From assembly GCF_014695395.1 (NCBI RefSeq), contig NZ_JACJOF010000010.1, positions 124,001 to 188,000 of the forward strand: 64,000 nt of DNA. Direction: 5' to 3'. The notes under the pieces are model-generated. The model worked only from the letters and a program-made list of their open reading frames with translations, had not been told where the DNA came from and searched no databases. How positions within the stretch are numbered: the stretch's first letter is position 1; each line of letters starts with the position of its first letter. Source of the stretch: Nodosilinea sp. FACHB-131 (GTDB lineage: Bacteria; Cyanobacteriota; Cyanobacteriia; Phormidesmidales; Phormidesmidaceae). This document shows positions 63,762 through 64,000 of this stretch, in pieces. A program made the position numbers and the translations under genes.

Positions 63762-64000
63762 ATGAAACTCAGTGAGATTGTTCCCTGGGGCAGAACGCTA
63801 GATGAATATAAGGCAATGTTTAGCCTGTCAGAGGCAGATTCAACCCTAAACATTCTCGGCTGTGGCGATGGCCCAGCCAGCTTTAATGCTGAGATGACGG
63901 AACTTGGACGATCCATTATATCCATCGACCCGGTGTATCAGTTTTCGGCTGAGCAAATTGAGCAGCGGGTGCGAGATACCTATCAATCAATTATTTCTCA
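63762..64000 (+). CDS. SAM-dependent methyltransferase, N-terminal fragment (cut by window edge)
   Basis: Starts MKLSEIVPWGRTLDEYKAMF and includes LNILGCGDGPASFNAEM, a motif I of SAM-binding enzymes, then SIISIDPVYQFSA with the acidic end of strand 2. Only the first 79 codons are in the window. Confidence 0.8.
   Translation, partial: MKLSEIVPWGRTLDEYKAMFSLSEADSTLNILGCGDGPASFNAEMTELGRSIISIDPVYQFSAEQIEQRVRDTYQSIIS

Overview
The window is a chromosomal segment of a cyanobacterium. The evidence is direct: photosynthesis genes (petL for the cytochrome b6f complex, psbQ for photosystem II, a CpcT/CpeT-like bilin lyase relative), a phylloquinone operon (menA-menC-menE), an adjacent pair resembling the synechoxanthin genes cruE-cruH, the fbp-zwf-opcA cluster, several cyanobacteria-only hypothetical families (DUF1823, DUF2949, DUF5340-like), and very frequent GCGATCGC (HIP1) octamers in genes and spacers. 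The moderately high GC content and gene set fit a filamentous Leptolyngbya/Nodosilinea-type organism, but that genus-level guess is inference. No rRNA operon, CRISPR array, prophage or plasmid signature was seen.

Layout. 1-1.6 kb: the start of recN (cut by the window edge), then a repeat-rich spacer with a broken REP-associated transposase (RAYT) sitting between two inverted copies of a 28-nt palindromic repeat, and a 21-bp tandem array. 1.6-9.2 kb: a hypothetical gene, an ABC1/UbiB kinase, a PAP2 phosphatase, a divergent UV-repair pair (spore-photoproduct-lyase-like and uvsE), a secreted DUF411 protein and a 2OG-Fe(II) oxygenase. 9.5-17.2 kb: an FAD protein, a long gene-poor stretch with a second 21-bp repeat array, a secreted protein, a stand-alone CheB, a cation/proton antiporter, an exonuclease and a DUF2993 protein. 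17.3-20.3 kb: hisB and aroB, with a frameshifted methyltransferase inserted between hisB and a decayed duplicate of the hisB 3' end. 20.5-24.4 kb: tiny petL overlapping, tail to tail, an exopolysaccharide cluster (ligase/polymerase, priming glycosyl phosphotransferase, glycosyltransferase).

24.7-33.4 kb: lipoprotein, pdeM, opcA, zwf, fbp (oxidative pentose phosphate pathway, with a candidate NtcA site before zwf), an alpha/beta hydrolase and an ssb gene. 33.6-36.9 kb: menA-menC-menE overlapping operon. 36.9-46.5 kb: membrane protein, phosphodiester glycosidase, pentapeptide-repeat membrane protein, FAD-linked oxidase, murA, tRNA-Leu(CAG), TrmH-type methyltransferase, lpdA, trpC. 46.5-48.9 kb: a polar amino-acid ABC transporter operon, also with a candidate NtcA site. 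49-52.6 kb: folP, psbQ, a ThiO-like oxidase, a Uma2 nuclease-like gene and a DUF2949 gene. 52.6-53.2 kb: a spacer with nested inverted repeats that may encode a small RNA. 53.2-64 kb: reductase, amidotransferase, ABC-2 permease, cruE-cruH, HAD hydrolase, RTX protein, CpcT-like protein, hypothetical, glutathione transferase, and the start of a methyltransferase cut by the window edge.

Most genes are ordinary housekeeping genes. The unusual content is in repeats and small elements: the RAYT/REP pair, two separated 21-bp minisatellites, a REP-like palindrome inside the menE reading frame, a microsatellite family forming the stop codons of two unrelated genes, the hisB duplication, the unlisted petL gene, and the spacer at 52.7 kb. 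No convincing undescribed multi-gene system was found.
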